Under the pieces are notes generated by a model that was not told where the DNA came from, did not search any database, and saw only the letters and a program-made list of their open reading frames with translations. Made by a program: the position numbers and the translations under genes. From NCBI RefSeq assembly GCF_003610195.1, contig NZ_RAPO01000001.1, forward strand, positions 1,054,001 to 1,118,000: a DNA stretch of 64,000 nt, in the 5' to 3' direction. The stretch comes from Halopiger aswanensis. GTDB taxonomy: Archaea > Halobacteriota > Halobacteria > Halobacteriales > Natrialbaceae. Positions within the stretch are counted from its first letter, which is position 1. Each line of letters begins with the position of its first letter. Below are positions 18,024-25,704 of this stretch, in pieces.

Positions 18024-19907
18024 TCATCCGTCTTCATCGCGTATAAGATCGTTTGCGACCGGATACGAGTGGCAGAGCGAGAGGGCGCCGAACAACTCGA
18101 AGTACTCGTTCGCACCCTCGAGATGAGCCCGGTATAGCTCCTCGAGCGTCTCCCAATCGAGGATATCCGGACACCGCTTCTCGTTCTCCGTGGTCAGCAG
18201 GTGTTCCTCGACGATGTCCGTCTCTCGAACGATACGATCGGGATCGCTCCAGGAGCCGCCGCCGGATCCCGACTCCGTTCCGAGCTTGCTTTTGAAGCTC
18301 CGCCACAGCCGCGCTGCGCTGTACACCGTTCTCGGGTAGGTCAACGGCAGACCGATCCCCGCCTTCGGAATCTCAGCCAGGTCGCGGTTTCGCTTCGCCA
18401 CGGCCCGGTTGACGACGCTCCGGCGGACGTGGTGGCGATGCGGAACGGACAGCGAGAACTCGATCACCCGATTATCGAGGTACGGGTAGTGCGTCGGAAG
18501 CATCTGGTTCGCGGAGTAGTACATGAGGTACGCCTTGTTGTTCGTGATCGGGTAGAAGCCGCCGGTGTGGACGAGCGATTCGAGCGACGGATAGCGCACG
18601 CCGTGGTGGTCGATAGCGCCGCCCGATTCCGACATGTGCTCTCGCAGCACCGCGACGGGGTCCGTCTCGAGAGTCACGCACTTCGGCTGCGAGTTTACCG
18701 ACGGACCGCGGTGATACTGATAGTCGCAAGTGATGTGCTCGGCATATTCGTCGACGCCCGTGATCTGATCGAGAACCGGGACCGGAACTGTCCACCCGAG
18801 CCCGGGAACGTCGAGGTCCCGCGTCGGCATGTAAAACCCCTCGAGGACCGTATCGGCCGTGTGACCGGCGAAGACGGCGTCGATTTCGTCGGTGAGTTCG
18901 TCCTCAAACCCTGTGAAATGCGCCTGATCGAAGAACGAGGAGAAGATCTGAAAGTCGCCCACTCGCTCCAGCACGTTCGTCAGGTACTCCTGGTCACGCC
19001 GAAGAAATCGGAACTCGACGCCTAGCATCTCACAGACTTTGTAAGCCGTCTTCGCTTCGTCGTTCATCGCGTCGTTCAGGTGGTACCCCGTCACGTCGCG
19101 GTCCTCGAACAGCGACAGGAGCAGCCGCGAGTCGCTGCCGCCGCTGATGAAGATGCCCTCGTCGTCTTCCGGGCGGCGGCGTTCCTCGACGCAGCGTTGC
19201 ATGATCGAGGAAAACTCCTCGACGAACGCGTCGTACGGTTTCTCCGTCGGCCGATAGTGGGGTTGCCAGTAGCGCTCCAGTGACGTTTCCCCGCTCTCGA
19301 GATCGACGGTGAGTTTCGACCCTGGATGGAGCTGGTAGACGTCCTCGAACGGCGTGCAGATCCCGAACGCCCGCTCGAACTTGAGAAACTCCGACATGAG
19401 TTCGTCGTCGACGGCCGGTCGAAACTCGGGGTGCGCTAAGATGGTGTTCGGGTGGGTCGAGAACAGGACGCGGCCGTCGAGCGCTTCCGTGAGGTAGACC
19501 GGCCGGGCGCCGAGCCGGTCGGTAAACAGCGTCGCCTCGTCGCGGTCGCGATTCACTACCAGTCCCGCAAACTCGCTGTTCAGGCCGTCGACGAACGAGA
19601 GGCCTCGCTCCTCGAGCAAGTCCGCGCAGTAGGCCGCATCACACGTCGACTGATCCCGCCTGGGCGTGTATCCCGTCGAGTCCTCGACGCCGATGACGTC
19701 GCCCCAGATCCAGCACAGTCGTTCCTCGTCTCCGGTTCGGACCGTTGCGGGTTGCTCCGCGTCCGTTTCCCGGTGGACGGACAGCCGAACCTGCACAGTA
19801 TCCTCCCGGTAGCCCGCCGATTCCTCGTCGTCACGCCACTCGATCGTCTCGGCGAGCGACTTGATATCGTGCTGTCGGTCGCCCAGAACGCCGCAGATCC
19901 CGACCAT
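18024..19907 (-). CDS. Asparagine synthase-like protein lacking the Cys2 nucleophile
   Basis: A 627-residue AsnB homologue. The N-terminal half resembles a class II glutamine amidotransferase domain, but the family's catalytic Cys2 is replaced by Val (MVGICG; the remaining Cys is at residue 5). The ATP-pyrophosphatase domain has the PP-loop GIFISGGSDSRLLL (about residue 250). With the N-terminal nucleophile missing, glutamine hydrolysis is probably lost, leaving ammonia or another amine as nitrogen donor. WbpS-like AsnB homologues in O-antigen clusters amidate uronic acids; with a uronic-acid dehydrogenase in this locus, amidation of a glycan uronic acid is a reasonable inference. Confidence 0.75.
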   Translation of the reverse strand: MVGICGVLGDRQHDIKSLAETIEWRDDEESAGYREDTVQVRLSVHRETDAEQPATVRTGDEERLCWIWGDVIGVEDSTGYTPRRDQSTCDAAYCADLLEERGLSFVDGLNSEFAGLVVNRDRDEATLFTDRLGARPVYLTEALDGRVLFSTHPNTILAHPEFRPAVDDELMSEFLKFERAFGICTPFEDVYQLHPGSKLTVDLESGETSLERYWQPHYRPTEKPYDAFVEEFSSIMQRCVEERRRPEDDEGIFISGGSDSRLLLSLFEDRDVTGYHLNDAMNDEAKTAYKVCEMLGVEFRFLRRDQEYLTNVLERVGDFQIFSSFFDQAHFTGFEDELTDEIDAVFAGHTADTVLEGFYMPTRDLDVPGLGWTVPVPVLDQITGVDEYAEHITCDYQYHRGPSVNSQPKCVTLETDPVAVLREHMSESGGAIDHHGVRYPSLESLVHTGGFYPITNNKAYLMYYSANQMLPTHYPYLDNRVIEFSLSVPHRHHVRRSVVNRAVAKRNRDLAEIPKAGIGLPLTYPRTVYSAARLWRSFKSKLGTESGSGGGSWSDPDRIVRETDIVEEHLLTTENEKRCPDILDWETLEELYRAHLEGANEYFELFGALSLCHSYPVANDLIRDEDG

Positions 19908-20003
19908 GCTATCCTCGGTCGTCGTTCACCGCACAGCGAGAAAAACACCGACGGCGGTTATCGTCTGGTGCAGCCGATTCAACTCGTGGCCTCCCCCTCG
20001 AGG

Positions 20004-21080
20004 TTATTCGAGGGTCGACCCAGAGGACCCGTCGTGCGACATCGACGCCTCGTCGAAGACCGTATCGAAGTACTGTTCGCCCCCGTCGCAGCCGATCACG
20101 GCGATACGCGCGTTCGGTTGCTCGTCGGCGATCTCTCGAGCGACAGCGATCGCCGCGCCGGAAGAGCCTCCGACGAGGACGCCGTGTTCGGCGGCGGCAC
20201 GACGCGCCTCATCGAAGGCATGCTGGTCGGCGACACTACGAACCTCATCGATGTAGTCGAACCACATAGTCGGCAGTTCGTGCTCCTTCCCGAGGCCCTC
20301 GACGTCGGTGTCGTAGGTTCCGGGATCACGATCGTAGAACGCCGCGGAGATGTTCGACTGTTCGGCGTCGACGCCCACGATCTCGACGTCCCCGGTCCGT
20401 TCTTTCACGTACCTCGCGATACCGGAGAGCGTGCCGCCGGTCCCCATCGGACAGACGACGTGGGTTAGATCGCCCGCCGCCTGTCGCCACAGTTCGGGAC
20501 CGGTCCACTCGTAGTGGACGGTCGGATTCAGCTGGGTCGAGTACTGGTCCAACCACACGCCGCCTCGTTCCGACGCGATCCGTTCGGCCGTCGAGCGGTA
20601 GTGTCGTTCGTCGCCGGAGTCGACGTCCGGACACTCGACGATCTCGCTCCCAAAGGCCCGCACGTAGCCGATCTTCTGCCCGCTCGTTCCCTCGGGGACC
20701 GTCAGCACGCTCTCGTAGCCGAGCCGGTTCGTCACCAGCGCGACCGCGCCGGCGGTGTTCCCCGAGGACGCTTCTACCACAACGTCGTCTTCCTCGAGTC
20801 GACCCTTGGCCTCGAGTTCGCGGATCATCCCGAGCGCGACGCGGTCCTTCATCGAGCCGGTCGGATTGTCGGCTTCCAGTTTGAGGAGGATATCACCGCC
20901 GTCCGCCGGTTCGGGGTAGTCGACGAGCGGCGTCTCGCCGATCCGAGCGAGTACCGGATCGCCCGTCTGGTACGGAGATCCGTGCGTCTCGGCTTTCGGC
21001 TCTTCTCGCTCGAGATAGCCGCCGTCGGCGACGGAGTTCTCATCAGCTGATCGATCGCTATCGTCGGTCACGGACACCAC
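20004..21080 (-). CDS. PLP-dependent cysteine synthase-like enzyme
   Basis: A 358-residue member of the fold-type II PLP family. GETPLVDYPEP (about residue 48) opens the domain, the Schiff-base lysine lies in DNPTGSMKDR (about residue 77), EASSGNTAG binds substrate carboxylate, GTGGTLSGIA binds the cofactor phosphate, and GVLVGGSSGAA lies near the end. About 45 N-terminal residues are an acidic extension outside the family's usual domain. The neighbours are the Cys2-less asparagine-synthase homologue and sugar genes, not sulfur-metabolism genes, so a biosynthetic or SbnA-like reaction (for example, making an amino-acid precursor for a glycan) is possible; simple cysteine synthesis is the default. 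Confidence 0.75.
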   Translation of the reverse strand: MVSVTDDSDRSADENSVADGGYLEREEPKAETHGSPYQTGDPVLARIGETPLVDYPEPADGGDILLKLEADNPTGSMKDRVALGMIRELEAKGRLEEDDVVVEASSGNTAGAVALVTNRLGYESVLTVPEGTSGQKIGYVRAFGSEIVECPDVDSGDERHYRSTAERIASERGGVWLDQYSTQLNPTVHYEWTGPELWRQAAGDLTHVVCPMGTGGTLSGIARYVKERTGDVEIVGVDAEQSNISAAFYDRDPGTYDTDVEGLGKEHELPTMWFDYIDEVRSVADQHAFDEARRAAAEHGVLVGGSSGAAIAVAREIADEQPNARIAVIGCDGGEQYFDTVFDEASMSHDGSSGSTLE

Positions 21081-21296
21081 CTCTCGAGGATGTGACGGAA
21101 CACGACGGTGCAGGGACCAAGTCTCGATCGCGCATACGAGCGGGATACCACCGCTCGCTGTTTAGCCGACCACGGCGCATATGCATGCTCTTGATTAGCC
21201 GTGAATTTCCGGGGCTACTGTTATGCAGACGTTTCTGGCTATCTGAGAAGCCGGAGTCGCAGTCGAGTCGCTACCGCACTGCGATAGCGATGCGTG

Positions 21297-22244
21297 TCAC
21301 TGCGGAAGCGACTGTTTCACCACCTCGAACACCGAGTTCGCAGGTTCACCGCCGGCCGCGAGCGCAGCGTAGAGGAAGAACTGTGGCTCGAGGGGATATA
21401 GCGCGATTGCCCGCCGGATAAATCGCTGCGCTGTCTCATATCGTCCGGCCGGCAGCGCGTACCACGCACCGACCCGGAACGCGGCCCACGCCCGCATCTT
21501 ACGCTCGAACAGTTGCCCGTACGACGCCGCTCGAGGACGGTGTTTCCAGAGGAATCGCGGATACGTCTCCTGAACCAGCGCCTCGAGGTCGTCAGTGATC
21601 CGGTCGTGGCCGCCGGCGTGGTTCGTGACCAGCGGTTCGGGGATCGCTTCGACGCGCCACTCCTCGGATATGCGGATGTACCAGTCCAGATCCTGCCAAC
21701 TCGGGAACTCTTCGTCGAGGAGGCCGGCGTCGTCGATGGCGGCGGTCCGGACCATCACGCAGGAGAACGATCCGATGGCGTTCCGACAGAGCAGCGTCCG
21801 CGTCACGTCGCCGCTGACAGACGCGTCCGTCGTCCGGATCACCTCGCCGTCGTCATCGACGAGTCGCAGCGCGGTGTAGACGAGGCCGACGTCGTCGGGT
21901 GCGCGCTGAAATGCCGCCACCTGCTGGCGTATCTTTTGCGGTTCCCATTCATCATCGTCGTCGAGGAAGGCGAGAAACTCCCCCGACGCCTCGCGGATTC
22001 CCGTGTTTCGAGCTGCATTCGCGCCCTGATTCTCGTCGTGTCTGATGACCACGAGTTCATACGGGAAGTCGTCACGCAGCGGCTCGATGGCCTCCGCAGC
22101 CGGCGTTTCCGAGCAGTCGTCGACGACGACGATCTCGAGTTCGTCGTAGGTCTGCTCGGCGATGCTCTCGAGCGAGCGAACCAGTCGTTCGGGGCGGTTG
22201 TACGTCGGAACGATGACGCTTACGAGCGGCGTTTGCGCGGCCAT
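21297..22244 (-). CDS. Glycosyltransferase family 2
   Basis: A 315-residue GT-A enzyme with the family-2 N-terminus LVSVIVPTYNRPERLVRSLESI, the nucleotide-binding VVVDDCSE, and the metal-binding FLDDDDEW (about residue 92). The C-terminal region (PAGRYETAQRFIRRAIALYPLEP) resembles other haloarchaeal GT2 proteins of about 300 residues. It lies 2 bp after the sulfatase-like gene and ends the minus-strand operon starting at 25569. Its role is addition of a sugar to a glycan; donor unknown. Confidence 0.85.
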   Translation of the reverse strand: MAAQTPLVSVIVPTYNRPERLVRSLESIAEQTYDELEIVVVDDCSETPAAEAIEPLRDDFPYELVVIRHDENQGANAARNTGIREASGEFLAFLDDDDEWEPQKIRQQVAAFQRAPDDVGLVYTALRLVDDDGEVIRTTDASVSGDVTRTLLCRNAIGSFSCVMVRTAAIDDAGLLDEEFPSWQDLDWYIRISEEWRVEAIPEPLVTNHAGGHDRITDDLEALVQETYPRFLWKHRPRAASYGQLFERKMRAWAAFRVGAWYALPAGRYETAQRFIRRAIALYPLEPQFFLYAALAAGGEPANSVFEVVKQSLPQ

Positions 22245-22246
22245 CG

Positions 22247-23605
22247 TTATTCCTGGTAGCCGAGGTCTCGCAGTCGTTCTTTAACGGTGTCGTCCATGTG
22301 AACGTCGCCGATGTCGGTCTCGGTCGCGGCGATCTCCTGACGGTGGTCGTCGATGACGCTTCGCGCGTGCTCGAGGATTTCCGGTTCGGTGTCGACGACG
22401 TTCTCCCGTTCATCGGGATCAGCCGTCAGATCGTACAGTTCCTCGCCGTCCTCGGTTCGGATGTACTTCCACTCCCGATCTCGGTACGAGAAGCGTCGCT
22501 CGCCGGAGTTCGTGTTCTCCCAGTCGCCGATGATATGCTCTCGAGACCAGCCGTCACCGGCGAACAGGGACTGCAGGCTCTCCCCGTAGAAGTTCGGCGG
22601 CCGCTCGAGTCCGGCGCTCTCGACGAGCGTCGGCGCTACGTCGAGAAGGCCGACGAGGTCGTCGTGCTCCCCGCCGTCGCCGGAGCCGTCGTCGTACAGC
22701 AGCGGGACGTGGAGCACCTCGTCGTAGAAGGTCGCGTAGTGGCTGAACTGCCCGTGATCGAGGAACTCCTCGCCGTGGTCGGCCGTGACGAGCGCGGTGA
22801 CGTCGCCCCACTGCTCGCGCACGGTATCGATCAACCGGCTGATTTGCTCGTCGGTAAAGCGAATCTCCGCGTCGTAGAGGTCGACGATATCCTCGAGTTC
22901 TGACTCGGTGACGTCGCCGGGCGACTCGATCATCTTGCGGCGGAGCTGGATCGCCCGCCGCTCGCCGATCGGCTCGTCGCGGAAGGCGCGCTGGTGGCGC
23001 TCCGGCGGGACGTACGGGTGGTGGACGTCCATGTAGTGTACCCACAGGAATCGAGGCCCGTCGTCGGCGACGGACTCAGCCCACTCGAGCGCGTGATCGG
23101 TAATCTCGTCGGCGCTGACATACGCCGAACCGATGTTCACGCCGGCGGTTTCCTCGGCAGTCTCGAACGCTCGAGCGAGCGTCTGGTAGACCAGGCCGTC
23201 CGAGTCGAGTTGGTCCTTGACGAACTGCCGGAGTCGTGCAGTCGCCGACGGATCCGTTTTCGAGTCGTAGAATTCGTCGAAGCCGCGGTCGTAATCGAAA
23301 TCGGCGCTGAGATACAGGTTTGAATGAAAGCCAGCCGTTCGATAGCCGGCCTCGTCGAAGACTTCCGAAATCAGCGTTCGCTCGGGCGAGATCCGCTCGT
23401 AGCCGCCGTACATGAGAGCATACGACGATGTGAGGATCGACGGGAAGGACGGCCGCGTGCTGCAGGCGTGTGCGAACGCGTTCGTACAGGTGTGGCTGCG
23501 GTCGGCGAGGGTGTCTAAGTTCGGCGTCGTCTCTCGTTCGTAACCGTGCCATCCGACGTGATCTGCGCGCAACGAGTCGACGGTGACGAGAACAACGTCC
23601 TCCAT
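22247..23605 (-). CDS. Sulfatase-family hydrolase
   Basis: A 452-residue protein of the sulfatase/alkaline phosphatase superfamily. Metal-binding Asp10 lies in LVTVDSLRADH, the nucleophile region is ACSTRPSFPSIL (about residues 46-57), MDVHHPYVPP is in the middle, and VTADHGEEFLDHG (about residue 278) carries the last metal ligands. GEELYDLTADPDERENV is the usual C-terminal sulfatase segment, and the tail RLRDLGYQE matches the family here. ACSTRPSFPS does not match CxPxR exactly, so formylglycine maturation is uncertain and a Ser/Thr nucleophile (phosphodiester or phosphate transfer) is possible. Confidence 0.85.
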   Translation of the reverse strand: MEDVVLVTVDSLRADHVGWHGYERETTPNLDTLADRSHTCTNAFAHACSTRPSFPSILTSSYALMYGGYERISPERTLISEVFDEAGYRTAGFHSNLYLSADFDYDRGFDEFYDSKTDPSATARLRQFVKDQLDSDGLVYQTLARAFETAEETAGVNIGSAYVSADEITDHALEWAESVADDGPRFLWVHYMDVHHPYVPPERHQRAFRDEPIGERRAIQLRRKMIESPGDVTESELEDIVDLYDAEIRFTDEQISRLIDTVREQWGDVTALVTADHGEEFLDHGQFSHYATFYDEVLHVPLLYDDGSGDGGEHDDLVGLLDVAPTLVESAGLERPPNFYGESLQSLFAGDGWSREHIIGDWENTNSGERRFSYRDREWKYIRTEDGEELYDLTADPDERENVVDTEPEILEHARSVIDDHRQEIAATETDIGDVHMDDTVKERLRDLGYQE

Positions 23606-23626
23606 GTCGACGATTCCACCGTCGGG

Positions 23627-24652
23627 TTATTTCAGATTTGTGATGGTATTCTTATACGTCTCGGCAATTTCGGCCCAGTCGAACTCGCGCGCGAACGATT
23701 GAAGCCCTGTAGTCGTCGATTGTGATGACCCAGTCGAACCGGTTTGCTCAGTGCCAGCACGTTCAATCGCGCGAGCAATACTGTCCGGCGTCGGATCGCA
23801 AAACTCGACGAGTCCGTCGAACCGTTCTTCCGCGCGGCCCCGAACCTGGACCGTCGGCAATCCTGCCGCACCGTACTCAAGGACTTTCAGCGTGTGCGGG
23901 TCATCGACGAGACAGACGCCGACGTCGGCGGCGTGGAGGTAGCCCGGGATAACCTCGTGCGGAACCGTCCCTGGATAGACGATATTGTCGTGACTTGCCG
24001 CCGCTCGCTCGACCTGCTCCGACAGCGATCCCGTCCCGAGGACGAGCAGCGTCCACGATTCGTCGAGTCGCGTCGCCGCAGCGAGCAGGTCGCGGACGTG
24101 GTAGATCGGCTCGAGGCCGCCGACGTAGATTGCGACGTTCTCCGCTACTGTCCCCTCGAGCGCCGATTCGGCTCGTTCGACGATGTCAGGATCGGGATTC
24201 GCGAACCGATCGAAGTCGACGCCGAGGGCGGTCTTCGTCGCGGTACCGAACCGATTGACGCGATTTGCTTCCTCGTCGTAGACGTAGAGAACGCGATCGG
24301 CGACGCGAAAGGCCACATTCTCGAGTTGACGGACGATCGTCGCGAGCCAGCGCGGATTGTTCTCTTCGAATTGCCTGATTGGATCGATATGATCGACGAT
24401 CAACGGCGTGCCAGTCGCGAGTTTAATCGCTGTACCGGCGATGGCCCCCGCCCGCGTCGTTCCAATGATGACATCGTACTGACCGGCATCGCGAAGCGAT
24501 TGCAGGACCGTCTTCGACGTGGTGCCCCTGAGCGTTACGTCGACGCCGCTCTCCTCGAGATGGGTGGCGATACGCTGACGGCCGACGCTGATATCTTCCG
24601 GTTTATCGGGCGTCAGCCAGAGGACAGTCGTCGAAGTGGGTAGCGTAGTCAT
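23627..24652 (-). CDS. Glycosyltransferase family 4-like
   Basis: A 341-residue GT-B type protein. The N-terminal domain starts TTVLWLTPDKPEDISVGRQRI, and the C-terminal donor domain contains AIYVGGLEPIYHVRDLLAAA, LLVLGTGSLSEQVERAA and KVLEYGAAGLPTV (EX7E-like) near residue 265. It overlaps the AglG paralogue upstream by 4 bp (ATGA) and is followed 21 bp later by a sulfatase-like gene, so it is in the middle of an operon of at least four genes. Specificity unknown. Confidence 0.82.
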   Translation of the reverse strand: MTTLPTSTTVLWLTPDKPEDISVGRQRIATHLEESGVDVTLRGTTSKTVLQSLRDAGQYDVIIGTTRAGAIAGTAIKLATGTPLIVDHIDPIRQFEENNPRWLATIVRQLENVAFRVADRVLYVYDEEANRVNRFGTATKTALGVDFDRFANPDPDIVERAESALEGTVAENVAIYVGGLEPIYHVRDLLAAATRLDESWTLLVLGTGSLSEQVERAAASHDNIVYPGTVPHEVIPGYLHAADVGVCLVDDPHTLKVLEYGAAGLPTVQVRGRAEERFDGLVEFCDPTPDSIARAIERAGTEQTGSTGSSQSTTTGLQSFAREFDWAEIAETYKNTITNLK

Positions 24653-25569
24653 CGGTATCGAACGACTCCGTAGAGGTACCCCAGCCCCACGACGGCGGTG
24701 AAGACGAACAGTGCGAGGAATCGAGTCGCTCGTCCGATACTCGGGTCGCTCGTGAGTCCCCGTATCCTTTCAGGTGCGAATTTCAAAAGGAGTTTGCTGA
24801 GGAACTCGCTCTCCTCGTCGCTCGAGTCCGGAACGAGCGTTTCCATCGCTCGTTTCGAATAACCCTGCCAGAACGCGCGCTCGAGGAGCCACGTCGGATC
24901 GGTTCGGTATTCGAAGACCTTGTGTTCGACTTCGGCCTCAGGAACGTACCAGACGGCGCGCCCGTACTTCCGTTGCATCCGCGCGCACAGTTCCGTCTCT
25001 CCTCCCTGCAGGTTTTTGTCGCCCTTTCGACCGCCGATATCCGTATCGAAGCCCTCGAGATTCAGAAACACGTCGCGCCGGAAAGAGATGTTCGAGCCGA
25101 ACGTGTTTCGGACTTCCTCCGGTCCGTCGGCGAACCCCCGGTGGGTCACGCCGACGAGCCAGTAGAATTCCTCGGGGAGAAAGTCGGGCCGATCAGCGGT
25201 CCATCGTGGTGTCATTTTCCCGCCCGCTGCGATCGCGTTCTTCTCATCGTACGCGTCGACGAGTGACTCGATCCACCGTTCGTCTGCGACAGCATCGTCG
25301 TCGAGAAAGGCGACGACATCGCCGCTGGCGAGTTCGGCGCCGCGATTTCGGCTCGCCAACAGTCCCTTGTTCTCGTCATTACAGTGAACGACGATGTCGT
25401 CTCGATTGCCGAAATCCTCGAGCGCGCGTCCGTACACGGCGTCAGTGCCGTCGACGACAACGACGAGTTCCACGCTGTCGTACGTCTGCTCGAGAACGCT
25501 CATCGCGGCCTCGCGGAAGTCATCGTATGCGTCAATATCGTAAGTACAGAGTACGACTGAAACGTCCAT
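24649..25569 (-). CDS. AglG-like family 2 glycosyltransferase (second paralogue)
   Basis: A 306-residue paralogue of the AglG-like enzyme at 9271. It has the same MDVSVVLCTYDIDAYDDF opening, CNDENKG loop, DDD at residues 90-92, FLPEEFYWLVGVTHRGFAD and EVRNTFGSNISFRRDVFL, and a hydrophobic C-terminal anchor. The two are alike throughout but not identical, as expected of an older duplication; they may add uronic-acid residues at different positions. First gene of the operon running to 21297 and divergent from aglB (135 bp between starts). Confidence 0.8.
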   Translation of the reverse strand: MDVSVVLCTYDIDAYDDFREAAMSVLEQTYDSVELVVVVDGTDAVYGRALEDFGNRDDIVVHCNDENKGLLASRNRGAELASGDVVAFLDDDAVADERWIESLVDAYDEKNAIAAGGKMTPRWTADRPDFLPEEFYWLVGVTHRGFADGPEEVRNTFGSNISFRRDVFLNLEGFDTDIGGRKGDKNLQGGETELCARMQRKYGRAVWYVPEAEVEHKVFEYRTDPTWLLERAFWQGYSKRAMETLVPDSSDEESEFLSKLLLKFAPERIRGLTSDPSIGRATRFLALFVFTAVVGLGYLYGVVRYR

Positions 25570-25674
25570 TGGAGGAATTTCCAGATTCTGGCCGTTAGTT
25601 TTTCGGGGCCAAATCAGTCGCTGCTACAGTGTCGCCAGCCAACATATGAAAGCGCGGCGAGTATATGACAAGGC

Positions 25675-25682
25675 TTATTTTT
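25675..25682 (+). promoter_or_regulatory. TATA box of aglB
   Basis: TTATTTTT is centred about 26 nt before the ATG at 25705. The spacing fits a leaderless aglB transcript and favours that ATG over the TTG at 25681, which lies within the TATA box itself. Confidence 0.55.
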
Positions 25683-25704
25683 GACTTGGGTCTGGTGCAA
25701 CCTA

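Noticed and set aside
17926-18027. Longer start of the FkbM gene at 18027 with an ATGA overlap
   Set aside because: The added 34 residues show no methyltransferase similarity and a TATA-like element fits the ATG at 17925 better. The overlap may be accidental.
22247-23605. Calling the sulfatase-like proteins arylsulfatases
   Set aside because: The CxPxR motif required for formylglycine formation is not clearly present, so I keep to the superfamily name.
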